From the NCBI GenBank assembly GCA_902619805.1, contig CACNGC010000007.1, positions 1 to 64,000 of the forward strand: a stretch of DNA of 64,000 nt, read 5' to 3'. The number at the start of each line of letters is the position of its first letter. The stretch's first letter is position 1. This document shows positions 7,165-15,051 of the stretch, one piece after another. A program made the translations under genes and the position numbers. The notes under the pieces are model-generated. The model did not search any database. It was not told the DNA's origin and saw only the letters and a list, made by a program, of their open reading frames with translations. Origin of the DNA: an uncultured SAR116 cluster alpha proteobacterium (lineage in GTDB: Bacteria; Pseudomonadota; Alphaproteobacteria; Puniceispirillales; Marisalimonadaceae).

Positions 7165-7463
7165 TACCTAAAATACCCTTTCTCACACCAATACTTTACT
7201 TCAACACCAATTTGATTTTGGAATAAATCACGAGCAATAAGACAGTTTTTCCAATTGTAATCAAATCTACCTTTTTTAGTTTTATCTTTCGCATCAAAAG
7301 TTGCGATATGGTAGCGATAATCATCACCAAGAAGACTGCTTCTATATAAAGTTGCAACTTCTTTGTCATCACTTTTGGCATATGCGTAAGTTGTAAAAAG
7401 AATTGAAATAAAAATGATTGTTAAACCTATCATCAAAAACAATCTTTTATAAACTTCTATCAT
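7164..7463 (-). CDS. Small membrane-anchored or secreted protein
   Basis: This 99-residue protein has one N-terminal hydrophobic segment (about residues 8-28), followed by a short extracytoplasmic part with two Cys (NCLIARD and YWCEKG). It overlaps the M48 gene upstream by 4 bp (ATGA) and the next gene by 1 bp, so all three are probably translated from one message. No family is recognised. Confidence 0.6.
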   Translation of the reverse strand: MIEVYKRLFLMIGLTIIFISILFTTYAYAKSDDKEVATLYRSSLLGDDYRYHIATFDAKDKTKKGRFDYNWKNCLIARDLFQNQIGVEVKYWCEKGYFR

Positions 7464-8794
7464 TTCTTAAATCCATTAAATTCACCTAATTTTTTTCCTA
7501 ACATAGTTCCATCATCAATATAGATAATACCTCTTAAAGAACCATCTGTGTATTCTCTTAATTGAAGATTACCTTGTCCATATTTGTCATTCCACTTGAA
7601 CCAATACCCATGTTGATTTGTTCCTGTAAATGCAATATTTCCTTTTTCTAATTTATTATTAAAGTTATAATAAAATAATCCTCGTGCGAGATTTTGAGTA
7701 AATCCAAAATTCAATCCAGACTTTTGATTATGTCGGTTAATAGTTCCCTTATATCTTAATGGAACAGTATTATCCCATTTAATATTTGGAGGAGTTAATA
7801 ATCTTTTCTGTGCAATAATTTTTTTTGATTTTGCAATTTCTTGTTCTTGTTTTTTCTTTTCATCTTTTGCTTGTTTGTTCTTTAGATATAAATCTCCAAT
7901 CACTTCCAGAGATTTTAGAACTCCACCACCAGAACCATCTTTAGATAAATCTGCAATGGAGGTATTACAAAACAATTCATTACATTTAAGAATTTTATCT
8001 ACATTAGGATTCACTATTCCTTTCATGTAATATTTCTTTATTTTATTAGATGCATATCTATTTGCTTTTACTCTTTGTGGATTTGCTGGGTGACTCCTAT
8101 AAAATGCATATTGTTCAATTCCTTGAAATTGTTTTTCCCAGATTGTTGCACTTCCTTCTGGGTTAAATCCTGCTAATGCAGTATAGACAATTGCAATCCT
8201 ATCTGCTTCTTGTTCATTGATATTTGTAAATGAAGTAGAATATGCACCTGTAGGTTTATCTCCAAAAACATCTTTAATTTTTAGAAAATAAGTTTCTTCA
8301 ATATGTCCTGCTGTATTATGTGCAAGTTCATGTGCAATCACATATGCAAGTTCATCATCATTGGTCTTTTCTAATAACCCTGAGAAGACTACAAAGTATC
8401 CACCACCAAATGCAAGTGCATTAAAATCTTCGTAATCTATAACTTCATATTTAACTTTGTCTTTATGATTTCTGTAGTGACTTGCATCTACTAATCTATC
8501 TACAATTCTTTTAACTCTTTTGTATTCTGGTGCATCTGGTGAAAATACTTTTACTCCATCTTTTCCTGCTTTTCTTAAAATAAGATTTAGAGATTTTTGT
8601 CCTTGTTTGCGATAATATTTTTCATTATGGAAAGGACTATCAATAGTTCTTAAACCTGTAATTGCGTCTTTCTTAGAAACACCATCTGCAATCTTTCCCA
8701 GAAATTTATCTACATTATTCCAAAATGAAGGTTCTTCATCTGCAAAAATAGATTGTGATAGTAATAAAAAAACTATGACTAATATATTTCTCAT
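7460..8794 (-). CDS. Periplasmic M48-family metallopeptidase
   Basis: This 444-residue protein starts with a signal peptide (to about residue 18). It carries the zinc motif HELAHNTAGH near residues 157-166, with a downstream EQEADRIAIVYTALAGF segment supplying the third ligand, as in M48 peptidases of the BepA/Oma1 group. A Lys/Glu-rich helical stretch (about 310-335) precedes a C-terminal beta domain unlike that of BepA. M48 enzymes degrade misfolded envelope proteins. Here it leads a leftward operon with two small secreted proteins, which may be partners or substrates; that is inference. Being cargo of a mobile element is unusual for an envelope quality-control protease. Confidence 0.85.
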   Translation of the reverse strand: MRNILVIVFLLLSQSIFADEEPSFWNNVDKFLGKIADGVSKKDAITGLRTIDSPFHNEKYYRKQGQKSLNLILRKAGKDGVKVFSPDAPEYKRVKRIVDRLVDASHYRNHKDKVKYEVIDYEDFNALAFGGGYFVVFSGLLEKTNDDELAYVIAHELAHNTAGHIEETYFLKIKDVFGDKPTGAYSTSFTNINEQEADRIAIVYTALAGFNPEGSATIWEKQFQGIEQYAFYRSHPANPQRVKANRYASNKIKKYYMKGIVNPNVDKILKCNELFCNTSIADLSKDGSGGGVLKSLEVIGDLYLKNKQAKDEKKKQEQEIAKSKKIIAQKRLLTPPNIKWDNTVPLRYKGTINRHNQKSGLNFGFTQNLARGLFYYNFNNKLEKGNIAFTGTNQHGYWFKWNDKYGQGNLQLREYTDGSLRGIIYIDDGTMLGKKLGEFNGFKK

Positions 8795-8841
8795 AGTTGT
8801 AGTTTAACCAAAGTTCTATCAATGAGTAAATAAGGATTAAA

Positions 8842-9045
8842 TCAGTCTGGATTCCTTTCCCAAATAACCTTCATTTTCCCCCATACTGGTTTGTATTCTC
8901 TCTGCATATCCGTTAATCTGTTTTCTCTCTCTTTATGTCGTTTGAGAACCGAATAGACAGAGTTTCCAGTAATACCCCACTTATTCCCTCTATGAGTGGT
9001 TATACCCTTATCATTTAGGTGTTTGGTTATTCTACGATAAGACAT
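8842..9045 (-). CDS. Recombinase-type HTH protein, possibly 5'-truncated
   Basis: From the ATG at 9045 the product is 67 residues, but the same frame stays open upstream to the glmS stop. The upstream part adds a family-like segment (KYTPEQEELHNYIKSL) with no ATG, GTG or TTG. The recognised part, MSYRRITKHLNDKGITTHRG followed by W-GITGNSVYSVLKRHKER, has the pattern of the DNA-binding recombinase domain. It may be a remnant of a lost serine recombinase, or a small DNA-binding protein using a rare start. It lies just inside the right end, next to the two terminal motif copies. Confidence 0.5.
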   Translation of the reverse strand: MSYRRITKHLNDKGITTHRGNKWGITGNSVYSVLKRHKERENRLTDMQREYKPVWGKMKVIWERNPD

Positions 9046-9182
9046 TCCAGAGACCTGAAGAGACTTGATGTAGTTGTGAAGTTCTTCTTGTTCTGGTGTG
9101 TATTTCTCATTTTGTTTATAGATAAACTGGTTCGTTTTGACCGAAACACAAAAACAAAGATAGTGAGAAAACTTGGGAATTT

Positions 9183-9195
9183 TTATTTCATCAGT
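9183..9195 (-). repeat. Right-end motif copy R4
   Basis: ACTGATGAAATAA on the minus strand, exactly 30 bp inside the terminal copy R5. Paired sites at one end only are common where recombinases or transposases bind asymmetrically. Confidence 0.65.
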
Positions 9196-9212
9196 AGAGG
9201 AAACAACCGTAG

Positions 9213-9226
9213 TTATTTCATCAGTT
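9213..9226 (-). repeat. Right terminal motif copy R5
   Basis: AACTGATGAAATAA on the minus strand, one base inside the glmS-tail repeat (9228-9251). It is identical over 14 bp to the left terminal copy in inverse orientation. Confidence 0.75.
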
Positions 9227-9227
9227 G

Positions 9228-9251
9228 AATCTACTCTACTGTAACTGATTT
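9228..9251 (-). repeat. glmS 3'-end repeat at the right flank
   Basis: These are the last codons of the intact glmS plus ATT. They match the displaced copy at 787-810 at 18 of 24 bases in the same orientation, giving a direct repeat around the element. Confidence 0.75.
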
Positions 9252-11078
9252 TGCTAAATTCCTTGGTTGATCCACATCAGTGCCTCTTTCATTAGCAACA
9301 TGATAAGCTAATAACTGAGCTGGTATTGCCATAAGAAATGGTGATAATAAAAATTTAAAATCCTTTTCAAAATTTGGTATTTCTATTTTATGATGAGCAA
9401 ACGAAGCCTTTTGAATACAATTTTTGTCTGCAATTAAAATTATTTTTGCACCTCTTGAGTAAGCTTCTTGCAAGTTGCTTATTGCTTTATCTTCGTTACC
9501 ATCCGATACTAAAAACATAATTACTGGCACTTGATCTTCAATAAGGGCAATTGGACCGTGCTTCATTTCACCAGCTGCAAACCCTTCAGCGTGAATATAA
9601 CTAATTTCTTTTAACTTCAATGCGCCCTCTAATGCAATAGGATACAAAAGACCTCTGCCAAGAAATATTATGCTTTTTGCATTTTTTATATTCTGAGCTA
9701 CCAGCTTTACTACATTTGCCATATTTAACATTTGTGCAACAGCGTTAGGTAAAGCTAATATATTAAAACAAATTTTTTGTATTTGATCTGTTGTGATATT
9801 GTTAAATTTTTTTCCAAGAGCAACAGCAATTAAAAATAAAATAACTAACTGAGACGTAAAAGATTTTGTGCTTGCAACACCTATTTCTGCTCCAACTCTA
9901 GTATATAAACTATAATCTACTTCCCTGTCTATTGTACTACCTTCAACATTAACAATTGCAATAGTATTAAGTCCAAGTTCTTTACCATGTCTCAATGCCA
10001 TAAGCGTGTCCAAACTTTCACCAGACTGTGAAATAACTAACATAGCACTTTGGCCAAAAACAGATGGTTTTCTGTATCTATATTCTGACGCTAAGTCAAT
10101 TATAACGGGTAAGTCCGCAAGTTGCTCTATCCAATATTTGCCAACCATCGCAGCATAATAACTCGTCCCAGCCGCAGATATAAGTAATGTATTTTTATTT
10201 TTAAATCCTAATTTATTAAGATCTATTTTAATTTCAGAGTTGTTTTTAATAAGAGTTGAAATTGTTTGAGGAATTACTGAAGGCTGTTCAAATATTTCCT
10301 TTTCCATAAAATGTCTATACCCACCTTTTGAAATTAGACCAATTTCAGCTTTTATATTGATAATTTTTCTATCAACCTTTTCGTCATTCAAATTAAAAAT
10401 CTGAACATCATCCAAATTAACTAATGCATGATCACCGTCTTCTAAGTAAATTATTCTTTGGGTTAGATGATCTATTGAGTGAGCGTCTGATCCTACAAAG
10501 TTTGATTTATTACCCAAACCAATTGCTAAAGGTGACGAATTTCTTGATACAAATAATTCGGATGGAAAATCTAGACTCATTGCTACAAACGCAAATGCAC
10601 CCCTAATATCTTTTAAAACCATCCTACCTGATTGTAGCAAATTATTTCCTAATTTGATATATTTAGTAAAGAGATGTGGTAATACCTCAGTGTCAGTCTG
10701 ACTTTTAAAACTGTATCCCTCTAACAAAAGTTTATTTTTTATTGCTTCATAATTTTCAATAATACCATTATGGACAACAGCTACTTTATTTTCACTTATT
10801 AAAGGATGAGCATTTTCAAGGCTAACATTACCGTGTGTAGCCCACCTTGTATGACCTATAGCTATTGAAGGAACAGATTGTAGATTTAAGTGAGATACTT
10901 CGCTTAATTTATTAATTAAATTTATTAGTTTTCCCTCTGATTTAATATTATGAAGGGTTCCATTAGATACTGAAGCAACACCTGCGGAGTCATATCCTCT
11001 ATATTCAAGTTTTTTTAAACCTTCAATAACGAGTTCATTTGCATTTTGTTTTCCAATTACTGCAACAACACCGCACAT
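9231..11078 (-). CDS. glmS: Glutamine--fructose-6-phosphate aminotransferase (isomerizing)
   Basis: GlmS makes glucosamine-6-phosphate from fructose-6-phosphate and glutamine, the entry step to UDP-GlcNAc for peptidoglycan and LPS. The 615-residue length is normal. The N-terminal glutaminase nucleophile Cys2 is present (MCGVVAVIGK), followed by GYDSAG and HTRWATHG. Two SIS domains follow (AAGTSYYA; SQSGESLDT; AEGFAAGEMKHGPIAL), and the ending DVDQPRNLAKSVTVE is canonical. The last codons are probably supplied or altered by the adjacent mobile element, since a second SVTVE-stop lies beyond it. It is transcribed divergently from glmU, 90 bp away, so the two UDP-GlcNAc genes may share regulation. 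Confidence 0.97.
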   Translation of the reverse strand: MCGVVAVIGKQNANELVIEGLKKLEYRGYDSAGVASVSNGTLHNIKSEGKLINLINKLSEVSHLNLQSVPSIAIGHTRWATHGNVSLENAHPLISENKVAVVHNGIIENYEAIKNKLLLEGYSFKSQTDTEVLPHLFTKYIKLGNNLLQSGRMVLKDIRGAFAFVAMSLDFPSELFVSRNSSPLAIGLGNKSNFVGSDAHSIDHLTQRIIYLEDGDHALVNLDDVQIFNLNDEKVDRKIINIKAEIGLISKGGYRHFMEKEIFEQPSVIPQTISTLIKNNSEIKIDLNKLGFKNKNTLLISAAGTSYYAAMVGKYWIEQLADLPVIIDLASEYRYRKPSVFGQSAMLVISQSGESLDTLMALRHGKELGLNTIAIVNVEGSTIDREVDYSLYTRVGAEIGVASTKSFTSQLVILFLIAVALGKKFNNITTDQIQKICFNILALPNAVAQMLNMANVVKLVAQNIKNAKSIIFLGRGLLYPIALEGALKLKEISYIHAEGFAAGEMKHGPIALIEDQVPVIMFLVSDGNEDKAISNLQEAYSRGAKIILIADKNCIQKASFAHHKIEIPNFEKDFKFLLSPFLMAIPAQLLAYHVANERGTDVDQPRNLAKSVTVE

Positions 11079-11168
11079 TTGTACCTCTTTTTTAAAATTT
11101 AATTAATATAATTTTCATCATTAATTATAAAGCTTTATATTTGTTAACTTAAGAGATATAACATTTTT

Positions 11169-12464
11169 ATGGATATTTGTTCAATTATATTAAGTGCTGG
11201 AAAAGGGAGTAGGATGCTATCAAGCACTCCTAAACCTTTACATACAATCTCTGGAAAGACTATGCTTCAATGGGTAATTGATGCTAATAAATCTGCTGGA
11301 ATAAAAAAATCAATAATTATTGTCTCCAAAGAATTTGACAAAATAGATATAAATTATAAAAACATAGTCAAAGCAATACAAAAAAAGCCTTTGGGTACTG
11401 GTGATGCTGTCAAATTGGCAATTCCTTTACTTAAAAATTTTAAAGGGGCTATACTTGTTTGTTTCGCAGACACTCCTTTTATAACACCGAAAACACTTAA
11501 GAAAATTGTGAAATCTCTGAACAATGGCAATGAACTTGTATTAACTGGTTTTAAAAAAAATGATAAAAATAAATATGGAAAAATTATTTTTGATAACAAT
11601 AATAAACCTTATAAAATTTTAGAGTATAAAGACTACAAAAGAAATAAAGTAGATTCGGTTTTCTGCAACGGTGGAATTATGGGCATACATAGTTCTTGTT
11701 TAAAACACTTAAATAAAATTAAAAAAAATTCATTTCAAGACGAATATTACTTAACAGATATTGTAAAAATATTAAGTATAGAAAATAAAAATATATCTTT
11801 TATTGAAATTGCTGAAGAAGAGATAATAGGTATAAACACTCAACTAGACTTATCAATTGCAGAGAGCATTTCTCAAAATTCAATCAGAAATAAAGCTATG
11901 ATCAATGGTGTTAAACTAATTGATCCTAATTCAACTTTCATCAATTATGATACTAAATTTGGTAAAGATGTAATTGTACAGGCTAATGTAGTTTTTGGAA
12001 GCAATGTAATTATTGAATCATTTGTAGAAATTAAATCTTTTTCTTACATTGAAGAATGTAGAATTAAAAAAGGTTCAATAATTGGCCCTTTTGCAAGGAT
12101 CAGAGGAGGTACAATTATTGGAGAAAAATCTAGGGTTGGCAACTTTGTTGAGATCAAAAAAAGCAATATTTCAAATAAAGTTAAAATTAACCATTTATCA
12201 TATGTTGGGGATAGTGAGATCGGATTTTCTACCAATATCGGGGCTGGTACTATTACATGTAATTACGATGGCAAAAATAAGAATAAAACAACAATAGGCA
12301 AAAATACTTTTGTTGGTTCAAACTCAACTATAATAGCACCAATTAAAATAGGTGACAACGTAACAATGGGTGCTGGAAGTGTCTTTAACAAAAATATACC
12401 TAACAACAATCTTTCAATTGGCAGAGCCTATCAAATTAATAAAAAGAAAAATAAAATTAAATAA
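11169..12464 (+). CDS. glmU: Bifunctional GlcNAc-1-P uridyltransferase / GlcN-1-P acetyltransferase
   Basis: GlmU acetylates glucosamine-1-phosphate and then couples it to UTP to give UDP-GlcNAc. The N-terminal pyrophosphorylase domain has the signature LSAGKGSRM-x-S-x2-PKPLH, then FADTPF and FCNGGIMG. The C-terminal half is a left-handed beta-helix of hexapeptide repeats (IGPFARIRGG, IGAGTITCNYDG, GSNSTIIAPIKIGD), including the acetyltransferase residues. At 431 residues it is slightly shorter than the usual 450-460, mainly at the C-terminal tail. It is divergent from glmS. Confidence 0.96.
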   Translation: MDICSIILSAGKGSRMLSSTPKPLHTISGKTMLQWVIDANKSAGIKKSIIIVSKEFDKIDINYKNIVKAIQKKPLGTGDAVKLAIPLLKNFKGAILVCFADTPFITPKTLKKIVKSLNNGNELVLTGFKKNDKNKYGKIIFDNNNKPYKILEYKDYKRNKVDSVFCNGGIMGIHSSCLKHLNKIKKNSFQDEYYLTDIVKILSIENKNISFIEIAEEEIIGINTQLDLSIAESISQNSIRNKAMINGVKLIDPNSTFINYDTKFGKDVIVQANVVFGSNVIIESFVEIKSFSYIEECRIKKGSIIGPFARIRGGTIIGEKSRVGNFVEIKKSNISNKVKINHLSYVGDSEIGFSTNIGAGTITCNYDGKNKNKTTIGKNTFVGSNSTIIAPIKIGDNVTMGAGSVFNKNIPNNNLSIGRAYQINKKKNKIK

Positions 12465-12663
12465 ATTCTCTAAAATAAACATTATTTTTTAGATTGTTCA
12501 GAATAATTAAAACTAAAATTATTATTTATATAGAAAAGAAAATATTTAAATATAAAGTACATAAATTTAAGGGTTATTACTTTATGTAATTGAATTTAAT
12601 TTATAAACCTAAATTATTTAAAACACTAAAAACAATGTAATTCATAATTTTAATGGACGATCA

Positions 12664-13452
12664 TCAAGAAACTAGAGGTTGTATCTTAAGCCATGGAGGG
12701 TTGCCTTCATCCCATAACTTATTAAGTTTAATATTGTCTCGAAGGGTATCCATTGGATGCCAGAAACCTCTATGATGGAATGCTCCCATGACACCATCTT
12801 TTACGGCTCTTTGAAAAGGTTCAGCCTCTAAAGGTATATTACTTTGATTAGCAACTATATACTTTAAAAAACTTTTATTTAGAAGCATAAAACCGGCATT
12901 AACAATTTCCAAACTAAACTCAGGTTTTTCAATAAAAGTTTTTACTTTATTTCCTTTAACAACAAGACTTCCATATCGTGATGTTGGATTAATCGTTGTT
13001 ATCGTTATCTCAGCTTTTGTCTTATTATGTTGATCGACGAGATTTTGAAGATTTACATTACCAACGCCATCGCCATATGTAAGAAAAAATTTATCATTCA
13101 AGAATGGCTTTAATTTAAGCAAGCGTGAACCTGTCTGTGTTAAATTACCAGTATCAATTAATGAAATTTTCCAACCTTTATATTTATTTTTAATAATACT
13201 TAAACTTTCTTTTTTATTAAAATCAATATGTAAGTCACTACCAAGAAACAATTTTTCATAAAAATATCTCTTAATAACTTCTTGTTTGTATCCACAAGCA
13301 ATAACAAATTCTGTATGACCTTGAATACTATAAATTTCCATTATATGTTCTATTATTGGTATATTACCAATATTAATCATCGGTTTTGGTATAGAATTTG
13401 TTTTTTCTGATAACCTTGTCCCTAATCCACCTGCAAATATAACTACTTGCAT
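12664..13452 (-). CDS. rfbF: Glucose-1-phosphate cytidylyltransferase-like nucleotidyltransferase
   Basis: This 262-residue sugar-nucleotide transferase has the signature IFAGGLGTRLSE-x4-PKPM, a YGDGVGNVN metal-binding segment and FWHPMDTLRD near the end, all typical of RfbF-type CDP-glucose synthases. Its ATG directly follows the stop of the upstream epimerase, whose end provides the ribosome site GAGGAGGT. It therefore belongs to the leftward operon from 14825. It probably makes CDP-hexose for a deoxysugar in surface polysaccharide. CDP-glucose 4,6-dehydratase is not seen in the window, so the nucleotide may be used by the neighbouring epimerases; that is inference. Confidence 0.85.
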   Translation of the reverse strand: MQVVIFAGGLGTRLSEKTNSIPKPMINIGNIPIIEHIMEIYSIQGHTEFVIACGYKQEVIKRYFYEKLFLGSDLHIDFNKKESLSIIKNKYKGWKISLIDTGNLTQTGSRLLKLKPFLNDKFFLTYGDGVGNVNLQNLVDQHNKTKAEITITTINPTSRYGSLVVKGNKVKTFIEKPEFSLEIVNAGFMLLNKSFLKYIVANQSNIPLEAEPFQRAVKDGVMGAFHHRGFWHPMDTLRDNIKLNKLWDEGNPPWLKIQPLVS

Positions 13453-14370
13453 TTATACCTCCTCATAATATTCAATCGTCTTTCTTAAACCGTCAACAAG
13501 TTCAGTATTTCCAATTAAAAATTCTTTTTGGGTATACTTTTTTAAATTAGATTTTAAATTTGTTGATTGTTTTTCAGAACTAATTACGTAATTTTTTGGA
13601 ACTTTTATACTAATATCTTTTCCCTTTTCATGTGCTATATTTTGTAAAATACGTTTTATATTACCAACAGTAGACGTGGTTTTACCAATTACATCATAAA
13701 CTATATATCCTTTATTAGAATTAGAAATTAGATTTAATAAGAGTTTCTGAAAGTCTTCTGAAAAAAGAAAGTTGCGAACAGCAGTACCATCATTTCTTAT
13801 TTCAATCTTATTATGCTTTACAATTGATTTACAAAGATCAGCAATTAAAGTCCATCCAATATTTGCTCTATTGGTTTGCTGGGGTCCATAGACATTTGAT
13901 AGCCTCAAAATAGTAGCGTTGCCGTAAAGTTTAAGTAATTCTTCACATGCTAAATGAGTATATCCATAGATATTGATCGGATCTGTTTTATTGGAATCAA
14001 ATTTTTGATCTTTATAAACCTGCATAGTAGAGAGATATAAAATCTTTGTAGATTTTGACTTAAGTTTTATTGCTTGGATAATATCTCCTAAAATTCCACA
14101 ATTAACATCTATTGTGTGTCTATAATCTATTTCTGATTTATTATGGTCCAATGATATACAAAATAAAATATGACTATAGTCGGAAAGCTTTAAATTGATT
14201 TCAGATATTCTAGATTTGATTTGGAAATAGCTTTTTACAAAGTTAAGAAGGTTTTTATCAACTTGATTTGTTGTACCTACTCCATCAACCTGCCAACCTT
14301 TAAAATATAAAGCTGCCGCAGATAATCCTCCTAAATATCCATTAACGCCAAATATAAGAATTTTTTTCAT
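13453..14370 (-). CDS. NAD-dependent epimerase/dehydratase
   Basis: The start at 14370 (MKKILIFGVNGYLGG) is preferred because it overlaps the stop of the upstream gene as ATGA; an earlier start would add six weakly supported residues. The protein is about 305 residues long and is an extended short-chain dehydrogenase. It has a nucleotide-binding GVNGYLGG motif, STMQVY near residue 115, the catalytic Y-x3-K-like segment replaced by YGYTHLACE (Tyr present, Lys replaced by Cys-Glu), and RLSNVYGP. The apparent loss of the Lys in YxxxK is odd and could mean a reductase-dead or altered active site. It sits in a nucleotide-sugar operon. Confidence 0.8.
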   Translation of the reverse strand: MKKILIFGVNGYLGGLSAAALYFKGWQVDGVGTTNQVDKNLLNFVKSYFQIKSRISEINLKLSDYSHILFCISLDHNKSEIDYRHTIDVNCGILGDIIQAIKLKSKSTKILYLSTMQVYKDQKFDSNKTDPINIYGYTHLACEELLKLYGNATILRLSNVYGPQQTNRANIGWTLIADLCKSIVKHNKIEIRNDGTAVRNFLFSEDFQKLLLNLISNSNKGYIVYDVIGKTTSTVGNIKRILQNIAHEKGKDISIKVPKNYVISSEKQSTNLKSNLKKYTQKEFLIGNTELVDGLRKTIEYYEEV

Positions 14371-14825
14371 CTGTGAACTATTTCCCAACTATAATCACTA
14401 AAACTTTTATCTGATGGTGAATATCTCAACATCTCATCTGGTTCATGAGTTAAGTCACTGCAATTACAAATTATGGCTTTTTTATTTCCAATTACCTTAT
14501 AACCATTAGCTACTCCTGGTGGAATTTGACACAAAGAATAATTCAAATCACCTAGATAATGTTCTTCAAGTAATTCATAAGTCTTAGATTTTTTTCGTTT
14601 GTCCAACAGGACTAGCTTAATCATACCTTCAACAACAACATAGTTTTGGGTTTGTCTCGTATGTAAATGCCAACCTTTAATCACATTTGGATATGCAGTA
14701 GAAAAATAAACTTCACCAAATTTTATGAATTCACTATCCGTAGCCTTAAGCATATGCATTATTGACCCTCGTTCATCAGGAATTATATTTTTTTTTACAA
14801 TTATTACACCTTCTATCTTTGACAT
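14367..14825 (-). CDS. dTDP-4-dehydrorhamnose 3,5-epimerase-like cupin
   Basis: This 152-residue cupin carries the RmlC-type motif order: PDERGSIMHML, FGEVYFST, KGWHLH (catalytic His region), NYVVVEGMIKLVLLD and IPPGVANGY. Such enzymes epimerise or isomerise 4-keto-6-deoxy sugars. It overlaps the downstream NAD-dependent epimerase by 4 bp, so the two probably act on the same intermediate. True RmlC proteins are somewhat longer (about 180 residues), so its specificity may differ. Confidence 0.8.
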   Translation of the reverse strand: MSKIEGVIIVKKNIIPDERGSIMHMLKATDSEFIKFGEVYFSTAYPNVIKGWHLHTRQTQNYVVVEGMIKLVLLDKRKKSKTYELLEEHYLGDLNYSLCQIPPGVANGYKVIGNKKAIICNCSDLTHEPDEMLRYSPSDKSFSDYSWEIVHR

Positions 14826-15051
14826 TTATATTTCCTTTTTAATATGTTTTTAATTAGAAAATTAGTTAAGTTTTATTACAGAGATAAATAATAACTTACA
14901 TCCAATTCAGAAATGAAAAAATTTGTAATAGAATAATCACTATCAGCATTTGAACTTAAAGTGTCAAATTCTAGTTTTAATATCATTAATAAATTTATTA
15001 GCAAAATGAATTAATTTATATTAAGTCCCCTAAAAAATGACTCTTTCAAAA

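Larger units (their letters stand above)
813..9226. mobile_element. glmS-targeted serine-recombinase integrative element
   Basis: The element is bounded by inward-facing copies of AACTGATGAAATAA (816-829 plus strand; 9213-9226 minus strand). Immediately outside are imperfect 24-bp direct repeats made of the last codons of glmS (787-810 and 9228-9251). It carries a large serine recombinase and a resolvase-type recombinase at the left end, a leftward promoter framed by two more motif copies, seven short rightward genes, a leftward block of secreted proteins with an M48 protease, and a recombinase-type HTH reading frame at the right end. By eye its base composition is less AT-rich than the housekeeping genes beside it. 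Gene content and ends are seen directly; mobility and mechanism are inferred. The plan resembles SCC elements, which use serine recombinases at the 3' end of a housekeeping gene, but the target and genes differ. No Tn7-type TnsABC genes are present despite the glmS location. Confidence 0.8.

Noticed and set aside
787-9251. Tn7-type transposon at attTn7 downstream of glmS
   Set aside because: No tnsA-E-like genes are present, the recombinases are serine enzymes, and the duplicated flank lies in the glmS codons, whereas attTn7 lies downstream of the stop.
12467-12495. Terminator after glmU
   Set aside because: The inverted repeat is almost all A/T, with unequal arms, and does not stand out from the AT-rich background.
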